NCBI RefSeq assembly: GCF_963678635.1
Contig: NC_087069.1
Span: 16,032,660-16,096,659, forward strand
DNA: 64,000 nucleotides
From: Symsagittifera roscoffensis
Lineage: Eukaryota; Xenacoelomorpha; Acoela; Convolutidae
Direction of reading: 5' to 3'
Translations under genes and position numbers: made by a program
Shown: positions 14,313 through 25,347 of the stretch, one piece after another
How the letters are laid out: every line of letters starts with the position of its first letter
How positions within the stretch are numbered: position 1 is the first letter of the stretch
Notes under the pieces: model-generated
What the model was told of the DNA's origin: nothing
Seen by the model: the letters and a program-made list of their open reading frames with translations, nothing else
Databases searched by the model: none

Positions 14313-14623
14313 AGAACTATGTAAAAACATAAACTCTGACTGTTCACAAATTTCAAACGCAAGTGGCCATATAAAACTATTTGGATAAAAGTAACTGCCA
14401 ATAAATTTATCACAATTGAATCATTCTGCGACTCAAGTCCGGGACCAAATATCTTATGTTCCCTGCATCTTACTCTTTTTTTTTTGCAGTTCACTGCTAC
14501 TGTCTTAGAGTTTTGCCCTCACGCTAACATCACTGTTCCCAAGCTTAGAGTTTTGCCCTCGCACTAGCAGTAATTGGGTCAATTGAGGGATCCAGAATTG
14601 CACATGGCCTATGGAGGAGAAAA
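14313..14623. other. Flank between the family-1 LTR and family-2 LTR-A, no gene
   Basis: AT-rich sequence with no long ORF. It carries a short imperfect direct repeat (CTTAGAGTTTTGCCCTC, at about 14504 and 14546). The same flank is present before LTR-B (16453-16761) because of the tandem duplication. I cannot tell whether it is host DNA or a remnant of another element. Confidence 0.5.
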
Positions 14624-15434
14624 TGCCCGGAAGACACATATCGACAGAAAATAAAACTAAGTCCTAAGACGACTGGCTAACGTCTAAACAGAGCTTTACA
14701 TGCTTTTAACCGTCTCTACCAAGCCAGTACTTTCGGTGGTCTTTCTAACATCGGGTCGACAAAAACGTTACTGCTTTCGGCTTCGGTCAAAACACTCAAA
14801 TTAACTTAATTACATGCAGAAATAGTGAGCTCATGGCTGGAAAAATCATCATCTCCATCGAAGATGGATCAACCCTTTCCCCCAACTCCTAGCTTCTCAT
14901 CTTAGTAGAATGAATTCAGATGTTAATTAAATTCAAATCAGGACATGACAGGGAAGACATGATAAAAGTTTCAGTCCCGAAACCCCTCCGGATTCTCGAA
15001 TCCACTGAATCAAACACGTTAAGCTTGATTTCTCTGTAACCCGGAAGGCTGGTTTCCACCCCTCACTGTTGTTAGCAACTGCTTTGCAACTATTGTAGCG
15101 ACACAATAGTTGCAACTTGGAGCGGTCTCTGCTACTTCTGCTTTTCTTTGATTCTGATTCTCAATTTTCTCGTTGTTGTCGTCGTCGCAACTATCGTTGT
15201 TGTGTTTTTCTTCGACTTTCTGCCCAAAATGGCCGTTTTTGACGCTTCTCAGAATTATTACGTCATCACTTCGAATTTTTAAAATTCTAAAATACCAGAA
15301 TGTTCTAGCCCTCACCCTTTGGCCAATCGTACTAATAACGCTCTTATTCCTTCAAAATCACCAATTCGGAAGGTTCACTGCTAAAATTTCGAATATGCCG
15401 AATCTGCATTTTGATCCATTCTGGTCGAATGTCA
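14624..15434 (-). repeat. Family-2 LTR-A (811 bp)
   Basis: It starts TGCCCGGAAGA and ends GAATGTCA on the + strand (TG...CA). It shares its full length with LTR-B at 16762-17572, with a handful of differences, and with LTR-C at 39354-40262, which carries insertions. Orientation is assigned from the adjoining family-2 genes on the - strand. It contains the CCCCTCCGGATT motif (14983-14994) and a 66-nt block also found in the leader near 38129. Open frames inside it are ordinary chance frames. Confidence 0.85.
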
Positions 15435-16430
15435 AATACTCCACGGATAGCCCGGTCAATGTCCTCCTTGAATCTCGCAATGTTCGAAAAATAGGTATAG
15501 TGTCATCGAACAGAATTTACAAAATGCTCCAAATTACTTTTATCCACGTCACATCGACTCACTGCAGAATATAAATGGCATCATACTACATCACGATAGC
15601 CTTTAAATTCTTTCATTATTTTCTGCACATTGAGGATATGACTTAAGATAAAACATATTTTGCGACTTCCAATGTCAATGTCCTGATTAAAACTTTTTCT
15701 CCTAGATTTAAAAGATGTTGGTTTGCAGGACAGTCCTGCCAACCAACAAGCTAAAATTATCCTACTATGCTTCTTCCCTTCGGAAATCTCGCTTGTTATT
15801 GTCCTGAATATTAAAACTAAGAAACTCTGTGGTTAGAAAGAACAATGAAACAATCTCCCTCTTCGAGAGATTATCCAAGCCTTTCATGTCACCACTAAGC
15901 GATCAGTTCTCCTAGCTGATTAAAAACAGTCATGCAGGCTGGAATATTTAAATATACTCCTTCACTCAAGCCTTTCTAAATAAATAGTAAGTAAGTGTCT
16001 CTAAAGCCACTCAATTAAAATCAAAATGCAAATTTATAAATGCAACAATTTCAAAACTCAACTAAATGTTTCAGTTTTCAATTACAATTTGGTTGCTTGG
16101 TTTCTCACTTGAGTTTTTTCACACATATAAAACAATTCTGAGTTTTAACTTTTTCTTCGTCACTCCTTTGTTTTCTTCTTTTATCGTCGTTTAGAAGTTC
16201 TAATACTTCTAAATTCTTCTAATTTCGTCTCTTTTTGCATCTCGTTTTTCGGCCATTCGTCAATGTTCCATTTCCTCCTCCTATGATACTGACTCTGCAC
16301 TCTCAGTTTCTGTATCCTGCAACACGTCGTTAGCTATCCTGACGCTGTTGGAAGCCAACCTCCAACACTTCTGCTCTTCTACCCTCTGTTTGCAACAAGG
16401 TAGGGGATCCACGTTCGATTCTCTGTTCCT
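15435..16430 (-). repeat. Duplicated 3' internal end of element 2
   Basis: Repeats 17573-18566. It holds the 3' untranslated part of element 2 and, at its right end, the C-terminal codons of the small 73-aa ORF (stop at 16281), cut off by the duplication junction at 16430. No complete gene is present. Confidence 0.8.
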
Positions 16431-16761
16431 AAACCCAAAGGAACCTAACTCAAGAACTATGTAAAAACATAAACTCTGACTGGTCACAAATTTCAAACGC
16501 AAGTGGCCAAATAAAACTTTTTGGATAAAAGTAACTGCCAATAAATTTATCACAATTGAATCATTCTGCGACTCAAGTCCGGGACCAAATATCTTATGTT
16601 CCCTGCATCTTACTCTTTTTTTTGCAGTTCACTGCTACTGTCTTAGAGTTTTGCCCTCACGCTAACATCACTGTTCCCAAGCTTAGAGTTTTGCCCTCGC
16701 ACTAGCAGTAATTGGGTCAATTGAGGGATCCAGAATTGCACATGGCCTATGGAGGAGAAAA

Positions 16762-17572
16762 TGCCCGGAAGATACATATCGACAGAAAATAAAACTAAGT
16801 CCTAAGACGACTGGCTAACGTCTAAACAGAGCTTTACATGCTTTTAACCGTCTCTACCAAGCCAGTACTTTCGGTGGTCTTTCTAACATCGGGTCGACAA
16901 AAACGTTACTGCTTTCGGCTTCGGTCAAAACACTCAAATTAACTTAATTACATGCAGAAATAGTGAGCTCATGGCTGGAAAAATCATCATCTCCATCGAA
17001 GATGGATCAACCCTTTCCCCCAACTCCTAGCTTCTCATCTTAGTAGAATGAATTCAGATGTTAATTAAATTCAAATCAGGACATGACAGGGAAGACATGA
17101 TAAAAGTTTCAGTCCCGAAACCCCTCCGGATTCTCGAATCCACTGAATCAAACACGTTAAGCTTGATTTCTCTGTAACCCGGAAGGCTGGTTTCCACCCC
17201 TCACTGTTGTTAGCAACTGCTTTGCAACTATTGTAGCGACACAATAGTTGCAACTTGGAGCGGTCTCTGCTACTTCTGCTTTTCTCTGATTCTGATTCTC
17301 AATTTTCTCGTTGTTGTCGTCGTCGCAACTATCGTTGTTGTGTTTTTCTTCGACTTTCTGCCCAAAATGGCCGTTTTTGACGCTTCTCAGAATTATTACG
17401 TCATCACTTCGAATTTTTAAAATTCTAAAATACCAGAATGTTCTAGCCCTCACCCTTTGGCCAATCGTACTAATAACGCTCTTATTCCTTCAAAATCACC
17501 AATTCGGAAGGTTCACTGCTAAAATTTCGAATATGCCGTATCTGCATTTTGATCCATTCTGGTCGAATGTCA
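16762..17572 (-). repeat. Family-2 LTR-B (811 bp), contiguous with the element body
   Basis: Same ends and length as LTR-A and about 99 percent identical by eye. It is the 3' LTR of the element body to its right. No clear polypurine tract is seen on the - strand just upstream of it. Confidence 0.85.
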
Positions 17573-18416
17573 AATACTCCACGGACAGTCCGGTCAATGT
17601 CCTCCTTGAATCTCGCAATGTTCGAAAAATAGGTATAGTGTCATCGAACAGAATTTACAAAATGCTCGAAATTACTTTTATCCACGTCACATCGACTCAC
17701 TGCAGAATAAAAATGGCATCATACTACACCACGATAGCCATTAAATTCTTTCATTAATCTGCACATTGAGGATATGACTTAAGATAAAACATATTTTGCG
17801 ACTTCCAATGTCAATGTCCTGATTAAAACTTTTTCTCCTAGATTTAAAAGATGTTGGTTTGCAGGACAGTCCTGCCAACCAACAAGCTAAAATTATCCTA
17901 CTATGCTTCTTCCCTTCGGAAATCTCGCTTGTTATTGTCCTGAATATTAAAACTAAGAAATTCTGTGGTTAGAAAGAACAATGAAACAATCTCCCTCTTC
18001 GAGAGATTATCCAAGCCTTTCATGTCACCACTAAGTGATCAGTTCTCCTAGCTGATTAAAAACAGTCATGCAGGCTGGAATATTTAAATATACTCCTTCA
18101 CTCAAGCCTTTCTAAATAAATAGTAAGTAAGTGTCTCTAAAGCCATTCAACTAAAATCAAAATGCAAATTTATAAATGCAACAATTTCAAAACTCAACTA
18201 AATGTTTCAGTTTTCAATTACAACTTGGTTGCTTGTTTTCTCACTTGAGTTTTTTCACACATATAAAACAATTCTGAGTTTTAACTTTTTCTTCGTCACT
18301 CCTTTGTTTTCTTCTTTTATCGTCGTTTAGAAGTTCTAATACTTCTAAATTCTTCTAATTTCGTCTCTTTTTGCATCTCGTTTTTCGGCCATTCGTCAAT
18401 GTTCCATTTCCTCCTC
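17573..18416 (-). other. 3' untranslated region of element 2
   Basis: It lies between the last small ORF and LTR-B. No credible gene. It repeats 15435-16280. A + strand frame that runs out of the LTR into this region is a chance frame. Confidence 0.55.
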
Positions 18417-18638
18417 CTATGATACTGACTCTGCACTCTCAGTTTCTGTATCCTGCAACACGTCGTTAGCTATCCTGACGCTGTTGGAAGCCAACCTCCA
18501 ACACTTCTGCTCTTCTACCCTCTGTTTGCAACAAGGTAGGGGATCCACGTTAGATTCTCTGTTCCTGCAGAAGCTGTTGTGGAGACACAACGTCACATTT
18601 CTCTCCAAATCTTCCTTCAACATCTCTGTCTTCTCCAT
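18417..18638 (-). CDS. Small ORF of 73 aa, element-2 post-integrase module
   Basis: Starts at ATG 18638, 26 nt after the stop of the preceding 67-aa ORF. It has Cys and Glu-rich composition, with a CC pair and a short acidic C-terminal tail (DTETESAE). No family is recognised. Its C-terminal codons are duplicated in copy A of the tandem repeat, where the ORF is cut off. It is the last frame before the 3' untranslated region. Close spacing to its neighbours suggests one polycistronic unit. It could also be the end of a longer protein broken by indels. Confidence 0.4.
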   Translation of the reverse strand: MEKTEMLKEDLERNVTLCLHNSFCRNRESNVDPLPCCKQRVEEQKCWRLASNSVRIANDVLQDTETESAESVS

Positions 18639-18664
18639 TCCACTAGTTCACTTGTCCTGGAAAT

Positions 18665-18868
18665 TCATTTCACAGCGGTGTTCACTGCATTCCGATGAGT
18701 CACGAGAGCTCGCTTGAAAGCTCCTGCTCCAATTTCCAGCTGATATTCACTGTACACTCTGCCGTGCTTCGACATATGCTTCTTAGCATATTCGTACAAC
18801 CTTGCAGTCATGTTAGCTCTGAACCATGGCATCAATCGTTTTCTTGCCCATATCTTCTTCACTTCCAT
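18665..18868 (-). CDS. Small basic ORF of 67 aa, element-2 module
   Basis: Starts at ATG 18868, 17 nt beyond the stop of the 138-aa frame, and ends in TGA. It is basic (KKIWARKRLM near the N-terminus, many Lys/Arg/His). No domain is recognised. Tight spacing on both sides fits a compact viral-style gene cluster, but a frameshifted continuation of the upstream frame is also possible. Confidence 0.4.
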   Translation of the reverse strand: MEVKKIWARKRLMPWFRANMTARLYEYAKKHMSKHGRVYSEYQLEIGAGAFKRALVTHRNAVNTAVK

Positions 18869-18885
18869 CGGAGTGTTTAGAATTT

Positions 18886-19302
18886 TTACATTGTCTCAAA
18901 AAGATCTAAATCTTTTAGACAATCTAATTTCCGCAACTGTTCTCTTGTCGGTGCCTCATGTCTATTATTTTCTCTCACATGAGCTTCCAGCCATCGTATC
19001 GCCATCATAACTCCCACTATAACTATTGTTATGGGCTGTGATGAGTCTGGTAAACCCATGGAGAGCAGCTCTCCAGAGTCCCAGATCAACATCAGATTAC
19101 TACGCTTGGGATACCACCAGGTCTGCAGCAAGCAGTGGCAAGGAAACTCGTCATGTGTCAACATGATGCTCCTCCAATTACGTTTTCCCGAAGCTTCCAG
19201 TAATGGTTCTACTTCCATCATCACTCGGTGGACTTCATCATTCTCGTCTACTGTATTGTAATCTGTGACAGTTGATCCTCTGTTTCTGTCTCTCAAAGTC
19301 AC
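18886..19302 (-). CDS. 138-codon frame with a hydrophobic segment, element-2 module
   Basis: Overlaps the end of the 589-aa ORF by about 65-75 nt in the +1 frame. The first codon of the open stretch used here is GTG; the first ATG is at about codon 28. There is a hydrophobic stretch around residues 88-104 (ITIVIVGVMMAI) that could be a membrane helix. The function is not recognised. Confidence 0.4.
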   Translation of the reverse strand: MTLRDRNRGSTVTDYNTVDENDEVHRVMMEVEPLLEASGKRNWRSIMLTHDEFPCHCLLQTWWYPKRSNLMLIWDSGELLSMGLPDSSQPITIVIVGVMMAIRWLEAHVRENNRHEAPTREQLRKLDCLKDLDLFETM

Positions 19303-21007
19303 TGAAGTTCCCGCTCACGTATCCCATGAACTTCTTTCCTAGTTTTGATTCCAACTCTTCCTTAGTTCTCTCTGGAACTGCTGAGAACATCTTACATAGC
19401 AACTCATAAGATTTCTCGGACATTCTCGCCAATCTCACACACTTCGGCACTGAGAAGGCTTGATCCACGATCGTTCTCGTACTCTTTACATCCACGGCTA
19501 CGAAATGTACCGGGTATCTGCTCTTGCACATTGGAGCCAATGTCGAACCCACCAAATATCGTGCTCCTGATGGTCTACAATAAGTCTCTCTGTATCTGAT
19601 GTTCATTTCCGTCTCGATCGCTTCCCTCCATTTTCCTATGTAGTTCTGCTCAGTCTGCAGGACTCCTGGGAATACTTCTACACTGATGGCTGTGACCATC
19701 TCATGTTTCCGCTCTAGATTCAATAGTGACTCTAAAGAACCAAACATGCTGTAGAATCCTAGTGCAGTCACTAGATTCACCTCGGTCCCTCCATGCCAAT
19801 CTGCTATCAGTTCCGTTTCTGTTCTTGCTTTCATCACGACGTTTCCAAACAATACCGTCAATTGCTTGTGTTGTTTCTCTAGGGTCTTCACCCAGTCCAG
19901 ACCTCCACAAACGTGACCCTCCAGTCCACAGACTTCCGCCAGACAGCTACCAAGTTTGACCCAGTCTTCTGGTCCCCTGCCAGGTAAATCCACTTTATCT
20001 TCTCCGTTGCTCCTAGAGGCCGTTTTCCTCACATTATATATGATGTTAAGGTCACGCAGGTTACAGTCTGCATTCAGTTCCCTCTGCACGTCTTGTGTCG
20101 CCCGTAATATCGAGTCAGCGTTGGGACTAGGACACCATGATGGCCTCATCAATTCCCACACTGCCATCAAGCTCGTTCTCAGTAATTCATCTGAGAATCC
20201 CAACCCAAACTCCACTCTTTTGTCGGATTTTGGTACGGAAGATGCAGTCACCTCTTCTTCCAAGACCAGTCCCAATTTGGCCTGTGGATTGTTAACGCTC
20301 TTAATCGTTACAATTCTGGACGTCCAGAATCTTAGTAACACCGGCTGCTCGTAATCGAAGAAGCAATCGCGTATGTCTTCACTCAGGAAAGGGTTGTACG
20401 CTATCCCTATGATTCCGAATACGTAGCTATACGATTTCTTCTTGATCGGTCCACAGTATTCACTGGACTTCGGCAGTGCCCCCATAGATTCTTTAGTGAG
20501 TCTCAGCTCCTTGTTTGAGAATCTCCTGGTTTCGTCTATCTTCCTCATGGGTTCTAATTCCTCGGGTTCTTTCATGTTCACACTCATCGGTTTGCTTTGC
20601 TGCATATCCAGCAGTGCTAGCAAGAGTAAGGCTTTCGCTCGCTCATAACCATCCCTCAGCATCTTAACACAAGTGTTCAATGCAGGTACTGAAATCTGCT
20701 CTATCATGAATCGAATGAAACAGAGAGCGTCTCTCCGCTTCGCACACGCTACTGCTGCTCCCTCTTGGACTATCAGATCCCTCAGGTTCGTCATAAGGGA
20801 AACCTTCTCTTCTTTTGACCTCTTCCTTTCTTCTGAATCATACTCTTCGCGAGTTAGTCCCATCATGCACCAGGCAAACCTCAGTTGTAACTCTGTTCTT
20901 ACGTAAGGTACTGCCACGAGAGCGTGTATTCTTGGCGTAGTCCTGATCTCTTCTTCGAAATACCTTAATACCACTGCTTTCCATGGAAGGCTCACCAACT
21001 GCTCCAT
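19238..21007 (-). CDS. 589-aa ORF of unknown function, element-2 module
   Basis: The longest single uninterrupted frame downstream of the element-2 integrase. It has an ATG at 21007, 16 nt past the TGA of the preceding 90-aa ORF, and its own TGA at 19238-19240. It reads as a normal soluble mixed alpha/beta protein of about 67 kDa, without a signal peptide, obvious membrane helix or low-complexity block. I recognise no catalytic motif or family. The absence of internal stops over 1.77 kb, while gag-pol is badly broken, makes it one of the better preserved frames of the element. It may be a structural protein of the element, but that is inference. Confidence 0.6.
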   Translation of the reverse strand: MEQLVSLPWKAVVLRYFEEEIRTTPRIHALVAVPYVRTELQLRFAWCMMGLTREEYDSEERKRSKEEKVSLMTNLRDLIVQEGAAVACAKRRDALCFIRFMIEQISVPALNTCVKMLRDGYERAKALLLLALLDMQQSKPMSVNMKEPEELEPMRKIDETRRFSNKELRLTKESMGALPKSSEYCGPIKKKSYSYVFGIIGIAYNPFLSEDIRDCFFDYEQPVLLRFWTSRIVTIKSVNNPQAKLGLVLEEEVTASSVPKSDKRVEFGLGFSDELLRTSLMAVWELMRPSWCPSPNADSILRATQDVQRELNADCNLRDLNIIYNVRKTASRSNGEDKVDLPGRGPEDWVKLGSCLAEVCGLEGHVCGGLDWVKTLEKQHKQLTVLFGNVVMKARTETELIADWHGGTEVNLVTALGFYSMFGSLESLLNLERKHEMVTAISVEVFPGVLQTEQNYIGKWREAIETEMNIRYRETYCRPSGARYLVGSTLAPMCKSRYPVHFVAVDVKSTRTIVDQAFSVPKCVRLARMSEKSYELLCKMFSAVPERTKEELESKLGKKFMGYVSGNFSDFERQKQRINCHRLQYSRRE

Positions 21008-21023
21008 CGTTTCTGCCTGTATC

Positions 21024-21296
21024 TCAGACGACGCTAAAGTCCCGTACGCCTTCTGCTTGCAGCATTGTCTCTAGATAACCCTCCATGGCACCTCTGTCTT
21101 CCAGAGCCATCACGTACCCTCTAGCCGAGTTTCGGTATTCCAACATTTCTATGTATCCACCTTCAGGTTCATCTATCGACAAAGCCTCCGATACTGTCAG
21201 TCGGTTGTATTCTACTGGTACTAGTTGTCCTGCGACATTTCCCTTTCCGTGATTCATGGGAGATGGCTTAAAACTTTCATTGTGCTCTCCCCACAT
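21024..21296 (-). CDS. 90-aa ORF overlapping the preceding frame, element-2 module
   Basis: Starts at ATG 21296 inside the last codons of the 648-codon frame (overlap about 43 nt) and ends TGA 17 nt before the 589-aa ORF. It is acidic, with many Glu, Gly and Met. No family is recognised. The arrangement of overlapping start and short gap resembles coupled translation. It could instead be the shifted C-terminus of the preceding protein. Confidence 0.4.
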   Translation of the reverse strand: MWGEHNESFKPSPMNHGKGNVAGQLVPVEYNRLTVSEALSIDEPEGGYIEMLEYRNSARGYVMALEDRGAMEGYLETMLQAEGVRDFSVV

Positions 21297-23200
21297 TGGC
21301 TGAGTATTTCCATTTCTAAGGTTGCTCCAGTCAGAGTGCGGTCACTCCTTTTGGATTTATAACCTGTTGACTTTATCCCCGCCATGAGAATGGGTGGCAC
21401 CATCGCTATATCAGTTAACATTTTATCTGTGCCAGGCAATTGATAATCACCTTGTCCCAAATCCATGACCTCCTCGACTCGTTTCCTTTTCGCTGAAATA
21501 ACAGCCTTCATCGATATCTCCGAATCCACCTTCGTCTTTCCGATATTCCTCGGTATCACTCTGCTGCCTAACTTCATTTTCATCGCATTGATCTTATCAA
21601 TCGCCAATTTTGATCGCATCGTCCCTCTCCTGGTTCTTGACAGATGCACCACCTCTCCTTTATCGTCCTGCGGTGTCATCTTGATGGGAGAATTCGCTTC
21701 ACTTTCATCAGTGGCCGAGTCGATCAACAACTCACTCAGTCTCCCTTCACACTCATCAAGCTTGTCAAGGACTTCCCACATCAAGGGTTGGTTGAGACCC
21801 GTTTTCAGAATTGACTGGGTCCCATAGCTCTGAACCACTGTCCAGACTTCTTCCATGAACGCCACTCTGTCCAATTTGCATCCCGTCCTACTCTCGTGGT
21901 CTCGATGATGTACTTCCCATTCTTCTTCGGGCAACGTTCCCAAGAAAGGTACTCTGGCTGAGCCCTCTATTCTTCTTCTTCTAGGTGATTCCATAAGGAT
22001 TCTTTGTTCGTTATTTCTTGAATTGCCAGGAGAGCTGCTCTCCGGCAAATTCCGTTTCATTTCCATAAAGGCTGATGGAGGCTCCAGTGTCGAGATGCCT
22101 TCATCCGCTGGCTCAGTCGTCTCCAACGTATCTGCATTGTTCTCAAGATCACTGAAGATATTGAAATCCAGGCTGGATGCTCCTCCTGTCGATGCCATGT
22201 CGTCTTCCCCACCAGCTTGACTTGCATCTTGTTGCATGGGTTCTTCGGTTTGACGGCTTCCTCCCTGTCCGTCATCTCCTTCTGACATATCCTTCTTTGA
22301 TCTCGAGGGTCCTTGCTTATCATTGTCGGTTCCTTCTGGAAACTTCGGTATTATCAATATACCGACCGATCTATCTTCCTCTTCTCCATGGACCACTTTG
22401 ATTTCCTCGCAGCCGAAGGGTGCTAGGAAGGTTCTCGCCTGCAGTGTTCCTCCCACTTTCAACTCCGGTTTCACACTAGTCAGGATCAAGGAGGCTTCAG
22501 GCAGTTCGGTCCTGCCTCTCATCTTCATCGGAGCTAAGCCTAATCCCGTCCATTCCTCGTCAAATCTTCCAGGCTTGGGAGTCGCGGCGTTGCTTATTCG
22601 CATTCTCGGCGCTTGATCCGTATATGCAAATCGTGTGTATTGTAACACGGCGGCATTTCTCCCTACAAAGTATGGATCCATCGTACCCACGAAATTCCCT
22701 ACTCTCCTTTCATTAGTTTCGAATGCTCTCAACCTAGGAGTTTGTACCACGGAGACTGCTCCGAGCAACATCCTTCTTATCAGAGGGAATTCAGGGATTG
22801 CCTCCGGCAGCTTCTCGTAATCACCCCAGTCCTTCGTCTCTTCTCTCACTTGATGATATGCTGCAGTGAAACGAGGCACTCTGGTTATTTCACCATTCGT
22901 TTTATCATAGGGTCTCAGATTCCAAAGCTTCGGAAACACTTCGATGTGTCCTCTTTCTACTTCTCCCATGCGATCACGGAAGTGATCGTCAAAATTGATG
23001 ACTGTCATCTCTGGCTGTGATAGTTTCGTAAATGACAGATCTTCACTCATGAGCTCCCGCAATGTGTGCTGCTCACACCAGTTCAGTGTACTACCGTCCA
23101 CTGCTGATATGAGGTTCAGGTGCAGCACCGACTTCCTATACGCCTCCACTTTAACGTCAGGGAACACAAACGTGACTGCTGGGCCATAGATCACTGTCAC
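21254..23200 (-). pseudogene. 648-codon frame, same frame as the upstream 423-codon frame
   Basis: Open from just after an in-frame TAA at 23228-23230 to TGA 21254. The first listed codon is GTG and no ATG stands at the start, so it is most simply the C-terminal part of a longer protein that includes 23228-24499 and 24545-25255, all in one frame. The middle (about residues 280-345) is acidic low complexity rich in Ser, Gly, Asp and Gln. The C-terminal part is basic (KRKRVEEV). No domain is recognised. Whether the TAA codons are decay or readthrough sites cannot be settled here; decay is favoured because the rest of the element is broken too. Confidence 0.55.
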
Positions 23201-23227
23201 AAACTCCGTGACTCCTCTGATCAGCGC

Positions 23228-24499
23228 TTAGGGATCGGTTCTCATAGCCAAGCTCAGATCGGTTAACAGGGGCATGCCTCCAACATGTCGTCTAACATCT
23301 TCCTCTCTTTCAATAGTCTCGTCCTCCCCCGTTCCAAAGCAATTTTGTTGTAAGAGATATTGGATAAGAGTGTGTCTCAGGTCTCTTATCTTCTTCCACG
23401 AGTCCGTGGATTTCTTCATGTCTAAGTTTCTCACTCTCTCTCTCATCTGCTCTGGACAACGTGTCAATTTCACTAGTCCTCCCAACTTTCCGTGGGTAAT
23501 CGCAATCAATGTCAGAAGTCCATCTAACCGCAGGTTCTGAATTCCTTCGTTGAGCAGCATCGCCGGTCCTTCCACGAAACTCTCTGCTCCAAATGTCACG
23601 AACAAGGCTATTAGTTCCACCATTGACACTTCCACTAGTGCTTGGAGGAATTCTTTTATCAAGTAATGCGAGACTTTCGGGTAGACTTTTGCCAAGAAGG
23701 ACGCGGTCCATCCGTCTCCCAACCCTTCCAGCATGCTGTCTGTCCGTTCAAAGCCCTCCTGTCCCTTCACTTCCTGGGTCCAGAAGGTTTCCAGAGTAAT
23801 CTGACACATTCTGTTCACAAATTCAGCGGTCTTTTCTCCGGCATTCTCCGCCAGGTTCACCTCCTTCAACAAGTAGGCATGGATCTTTGTGATCATCACA
23901 GGGCCTTGCTCAAAAGCATCTGCACCCAATGCCGCTACTCTAGGATTCAGGTGTAGCCACTGGTTGGCTTCCGGCTTGCTTCTGAAAACCATCGCCTCCA
24001 AATGAGCTCTCGTCTCTAGTGAATTTTTCCTTCTCGTGTTTTCACCTGTCACTTCCATTGCTCGGAACCATAAGTCGTTGGATAACGCCGCGATCACTCG
24101 ATGGTCGTCGTCTATTCCCGGCTTCAGTTTGAGCTGTCGACTGAAATTGGACAGTTCCAACCCCAGCACCTCGTCCAACACTAACATGTGTAGCGCATGG
24201 TCCTTGAATCCTCTCGTCGCGTTTGAGATATCTGACCACACTGCAGGCAGTTCAGCCTTGAGTGGCCTCAGGTTCTCCATCTCTACCATGCGATTCGGAG
24301 CTGATATGATCACATCATATTTTCTTTCCGAAAGCAAGGTCACAATCGCATACACAAGTTTCAGTCCATCCGGGAGATGTACATACCCCGGAGACAACGC
24401 GAATACTATTCTCGGTGTCACTTTGGTGAACGAAGCCTCCTTCGTCGCATCCACCACTTCACCCATGGACTCAAGGATATCTTTTATCGCTGGCCACAC
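23228..24499 (-). pseudogene. 423-codon frame between two in-frame TAA codons
   Basis: Open between TAA 24545-24547 and TAA 23228-23230, in frame with the pieces on both sides. It has no ATG at its start (first listed codon GTG) and reads smoothly through the codons following the upstream TAA. Composition is that of a helical soluble protein (Leu-rich stretches, ISAPNRMVEME near the N-terminal third). No family is recognised. Confidence 0.55.
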
Positions 24500-24544
24500 A
24501 GCGGTCTCGGCCGTTGTAGGATCTCTGAGTCTGCTCAGAAAACT

Positions 24545-25255
24545 TTAGATGGTCATTGATGCCAGCAAACACGATCTAATTGGGTTCATGTCCGTCTGCC
24601 TTTGTACCCCTATAGTCAGAGATATCAATTGCAGTAGGTCCAGGTCGACCGCTGCCAACATTATGACGTCCGGCCAAAACAGAGCCTTGGAGATGTACAC
24701 GAACTCTGAATTCGCTACTATCATAATCTTGGCCTTCCTCATTTCTGCTTTGTCATAGGCGGCGAAGATGGTCTCATCTTTCTTTATCGCTTTCAATCCG
24801 CCGTATCTTTGAACATCACCATCTTGATTCACTAGTTTTGGGTATATTCTCTCCTTCACATGACCAGGGGGTGAGCTTACTTGCCTGAACATCTTCACAT
24901 GTTGTCCGATCGGCGCCCTTGTCACTAGAAATCTTCCCGGTCTCTCTTCTCGATTCCCTTCATCATGATTCAATCTCACGTCTTGCAATGGTCTCGCGAT
25001 CACTGGTCCCATTGTGTTGTTAGAGCGCAGTCCCTCTAGGTCAGCAAATCTCAAGGCCGTCGTGGAGCTGAAATTTATGCTAGCGGCTATCAACCAGTCT
25101 ACGCCGGTTATCGAGTACAATCTGCTAACGGATAGCGTCGCTCCATTCAGCATCCTCCTTGCATCTTCGATGAAGGTTACCCTCTGGAGATCCAGCTTCA
25201 TTAGTTCGTCTTTGTATACATGCCAGGGAGACGGTATGGGTCTTGGCCACATCAA
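24545..25255 (-). pseudogene. 236-codon frame following the SGNH hydrolase
   Basis: The frame is open from about 25400, overlapping the 3' end of the SGNH hydrolase frame in the -1 direction. The first ATG is at 25252. It ends at TAA 24545-24547, after which the same frame continues for more than 1,000 codons with one further TAA. No domain is recognised. The overlap shows no classical X XXY YYZ slip site, so a mutational frame change is more likely than programmed shifting. Confidence 0.5.
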
Positions 25256-25347
25256 CGAGCCTCTCTCCTCTCGACTGGTACTTGTCGTCTCCGATCTAGT
25301 GTCCGATCTAGACGTGCCGGCTGTCTCTTCGATTGGGTTGACAGGTC

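Larger units (their letters stand above)
14292..16430. repeat. Copy A of a ~2.14-kb tandem segmental duplication
   Basis: This segment is repeated almost exactly at 16432-18566. It contains the last bases of the family-1 LTR, about 310 bp of flank, family-2 LTR-A and about 1.0 kb of family-2 internal sequence. The junction at 16430/16431 joins internal sequence (CTCTGTTCCT) to AAACCCAAAG with one extra A and no obvious microhomology. Differences between the copies are scattered single bases and small indels. Confidence 0.88.
16432..18566. repeat. Copy B of the ~2.14-kb tandem segmental duplication
   Basis: Near-identical to 14292-16430. After 18566 the sequence continues into the family-2 internal region, whereas copy A stops at the same point, so copy B is contiguous with the element body. 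It includes LTR-B at 16762-17572. Confidence 0.88.

Noticed and set aside
15173..15574. Repeated + strand ORFs of about 130-148 aa in LTR-A, LTR-B and LTR-C
   Set aside because: They lie inside LTR sequence, run against the element's genes, differ in length between copies because of indels, and start or end at LTR edges. They are chance frames.
16401..16430. tRNA-like GATCCACGTTCGATTCTC in copy A
   Set aside because: It resembles a B-box but no A-box lies upstream at the right distance, copy B has a changed base, and it lies inside a coding frame.
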